DNA from: Bacteroidota bacterium
GTDB taxonomy: Bacteria > Bacteroidota > Ignavibacteria > Ignavibacteriales > Ignavibacteriaceae
NCBI GenBank assembly: GCA_021793635.1
Contig: JAJYSI010000116.1
Coordinates: 1-8,664 of the forward strand
DNA length: 8,664 nt
Reading direction: 5' to 3'
Position 1 is the stretch's first letter; each line of letters begins with the position of its first letter. A program made the translations under genes and the position numbers. This document shows positions 6,712 to 8,664 of this stretch, piece by piece. Under the pieces are notes generated by a model that searched no databases, was not told where the DNA came from, and saw only the letters and a program-made list of their open reading frames with translations.

Positions 6712-8664
6712 ATGAAGAAAAAATTATTGTTTTTAATAATTATTTTATTTGCAGGCGCTTTTGCCAAAAATGACAATCACGGCAAAAAATTAATTCTAAG
6801 AAAGACAAATGAAGAAATAAAAATTGACGGAGTGATTGATCCAGCGTGGAGCAATGCCGATTCGGCTACAAACTTTTTTCAGCTATCGCCATATTATGAT
6901 AAAACGCCAACTTGGCCTACTGTCGCAAAAGTTCTTACAACTGAAGATGCTATTTATTGTTTAATTATTTGTCATGAAGATAAAAATTTCATTCAACCTT
7001 TTACAGGAACTTTAGATAATATCACCGGAGAATATGTTTCTTTTATGCTGGATACTTTCGACGATAATAAAACTGCTTATAAATTTATTGTTTCTGTTTC
7101 AGGTGTAAGAAGCGATGCAAGGTTATTAGACGACGCACGGAACAGAGATTATAGTTGGGATGGTATTTGGTTTGCTGCAACTAAAATTTACAACTGGGGT
7201 TGGGTGGCAGAAATGAAAATTCCTTATAAATCTATTCAATATAATAAAAATTTAAAGGTATGGGGTTTAGATTTTGACCGTTATATTCCATCAAATGCTG
7301 AAGATCTATATTGGAACAAATACGAAAAAAATGAAGGTCAAAGAGTTTCAAAATTCGGCGAATTGATCTTTGATAATTTTAAACCGAGCGTAAAAGGATT
7401 GAACCTAGAAATTTATCCGGTAGGAATTACAAAGGCTACATACGAAGGTAATAGTAAATATAAAATTGATCCGAATGCAGGATTAGATATAATGTACAAC
7501 CCTTCGCCGGAATTAAAATTTCAGTTGACCGCCAATCCCGATTTTGCACAGATTGAAGCCGATCCATACCAGTTCAACATTTCAAGATACGAAACACATT
7601 TCAGCGAACGCCGTCCTTTTTTCACTGAAGGAAACGAAGTATTTATGGCTGCCGGAAAAGAGGTGAATACCGGTTTCTATAGCCCGCTTGAATTATTTTA
7701 TTCAAGAAGAATCGGGGAGAAATTACCAGATGGCAGCGAAGTCCCATTAATACTTGGAACAAAAGCTTTCGGAAGAATCGGAGATTGGGAATACGGTGGA
7801 TTCTTAGCACTCACTGATAAAAAAGATTATATGGATGATACAACTCAAAGAACTGAACCTCGTGCAGTGTTCGGTTCGGCAAGAATTAAAAAACAGTTTG
7901 ATGAAAATTCTTCTATCGGAGCTTTATTTGTTGCTAAGCAAACTTTAGATACCACTTATGGAGTTATCGATGTTGATGGTGCCTTCAGACAATCGGATTG
8001 GCAACTTTCTTATCAAATTGGCAGGTCTTTCAAAAATTCCGAGGGTGATTATGCAGCTTCTGCTGGTTTTACTATGCTTGGAAGTAAATGGTGGGTTCTA
8101 GCAAGATCAAAATATATCGGCAATAATTTTGATATCCAACAGATTGGTTATGTACCATGGATTGGAACATCAGAGCTAACTTCACTTACCGGTCCTGTTT
8201 GGTACTTTGATGAAGGAAGCATTAGCCAGATACTTTTGTTGGGCGGATTTTCTTTCAACTATAAAAATATTGAAGGATATATGGACCATTCAGCAGTCCT
8301 TGACTTTAATATGCAATTTCGGAGCAATTGGGGTTATGAAATTACGCTGATTGCGGGCAAATCTAAGGATCAAGGAATAAAATACGGTTCATACGAGATT
8401 GACTACAACGGGTGGTTTAGTACAAGCGCAAAGTGGAATGGCAATTTATACGGAGGTTATGCAAAAACTTATAACTTTAATAGAGATTATATTGCCTTCT
8501 ATTCATGGGCCGGAGCATACTTTCAATGGAATGCAGCAGATGTATTACAACTTGGTACTTCTTACAATATGTATATTGAAGGGAACCCATCCGGCGGAGT
8601 TGAAGATATTACTTATAACGCACGTCCATTTTTATCAATTACTCCCATTAATAATAGATCGGAG
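6712..8664 (+). CDS. Secreted CBM9-like / DUF5916 outer-membrane protein, 3' end beyond window
   Basis: The frame runs 651 codons from the ATG without a stop to the window edge; family members are often about 700-850 residues, so the C-terminus is missing. Residues 1-18 form a signal peptide (three Lys, a Leu/Ile core, A-F-A cleavage site before K19). Residues about 27-220 resemble the CBM9-like domain, with the hallmark IDGVIDPAWSNA at 38-49. From about 230 the DUF5916 region begins, with its signature NPDFAQIEADP (275-285) and FSERRPFFTEG (297-307). The rest is rich in alternating aromatic and polar residues with many Gly, Trp and Tyr, fitting an outer-membrane beta-barrel. Function is unknown; binding or uptake of a carbohydrate or peptide is a common guess only. 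The start is supported by the signal peptide and the GAAGGAAA stretch (6693-6700), somewhat distant for a Shine-Dalgarno sequence. No susC/susD genes are visible. Confidence 0.88.
   Translation, partial: MKKKLLFLIIILFAGAFAKNDNHGKKLILRKTNEEIKIDGVIDPAWSNADSATNFFQLSPYYDKTPTWPTVAKVLTTEDAIYCLIICHEDKNFIQPFTGTLDNITGEYVSFMLDTFDDNKTAYKFIVSVSGVRSDARLLDDARNRDYSWDGIWFAATKIYNWGWVAEMKIPYKSIQYNKNLKVWGLDFDRYIPSNAEDLYWNKYEKNEGQRVSKFGELIFDNFKPSVKGLNLEIYPVGITKATYEGNSKYKIDPNAGLDIMYNPSPELKFQLTANPDFAQIEADPYQFNISRYETHFSERRPFFTEGNEVFMAAGKEVNTGFYSPLELFYSRRIGEKLPDGSEVPLILGTKAFGRIGDWEYGGFLALTDKKDYMDDTTQRTEPRAVFGSARIKKQFDENSSIGALFVAKQTLDTTYGVIDVDGAFRQSDWQLSYQIGRSFKNSEGDYAASAGFTMLGSKWWVLARSKYIGNNFDIQQIGYVPWIGTSELTSLTGPVWYFDEGSISQILLLGGFSFNYKNIEGYMDHSAVLDFNMQFRSNWGYEITLIAGKSKDQGIKYGSYEIDYNGWFSTSAKWNGNLYGGYAKTYNFNRDYIAFYSWAGAYFQWNAADVLQLGTSYNMYIEGNPSGGVEDITYNARPFLSITPINNRSE

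Overview
This AT-rich window carries housekeeping genes in two divergent transcription units, plus the start of a third gene. I see no mobile element, CRISPR array, rRNA or tRNA. Several traits point to the Bacteroidota/Chlorobi/Ignavibacteriota (FCB) group, with Ignavibacteriota-like bacteria my first guess. Start codons mostly lack a good Shine-Dalgarno sequence. Putative promoters fit the TTG / TAnnTTTG pattern known from Bacteroidota. The window also has a DUF5916-type outer-membrane protein, a fused PIN-PhoH protein, and a carbamoyl-phosphate synthase of the type related to eukaryotic CAD. The taxonomic call is inference from these traits.

Left part (1-3250, minus strand): carA (glutaminase subunit) and carB (synthetase subunit, cut by the window edge after 653 codons) overlap by 4 bases (ATGA). 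They make carbamoyl phosphate for pyrimidine and arginine synthesis. The leader upstream of carA is the most interesting part of the window. It has a Bacteroidota-like promoter, a possible 24-codon leader ORF, and a perfect 10-bp hairpin followed by seven T. A competing hairpin would use up the whole 5' arm of that terminator. The stop codon of the small ORF lies inside the terminator stem. Together this looks like a transcription attenuator for carAB.

Middle part (3336-6446, plus strand): from a divergent promoter run a PIN-PhoH RNase/ATPase gene, a short gene for a two-helix membrane protein of unknown function, and mnmA (tRNA 2-thiouridylase). The first two are 7 bases apart. mnmA follows after 84 bases and may also have its own promoter. 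Two of the three products act on RNA.

Right part (6447-8664): a 265-base intergenic stretch holds three copies of an 11-base near-palindrome, AAATA-N-TATTT. It leads into a secreted protein with an N-terminal CBM9-like domain and a DUF5916 beta-barrel region, still open at the window end.
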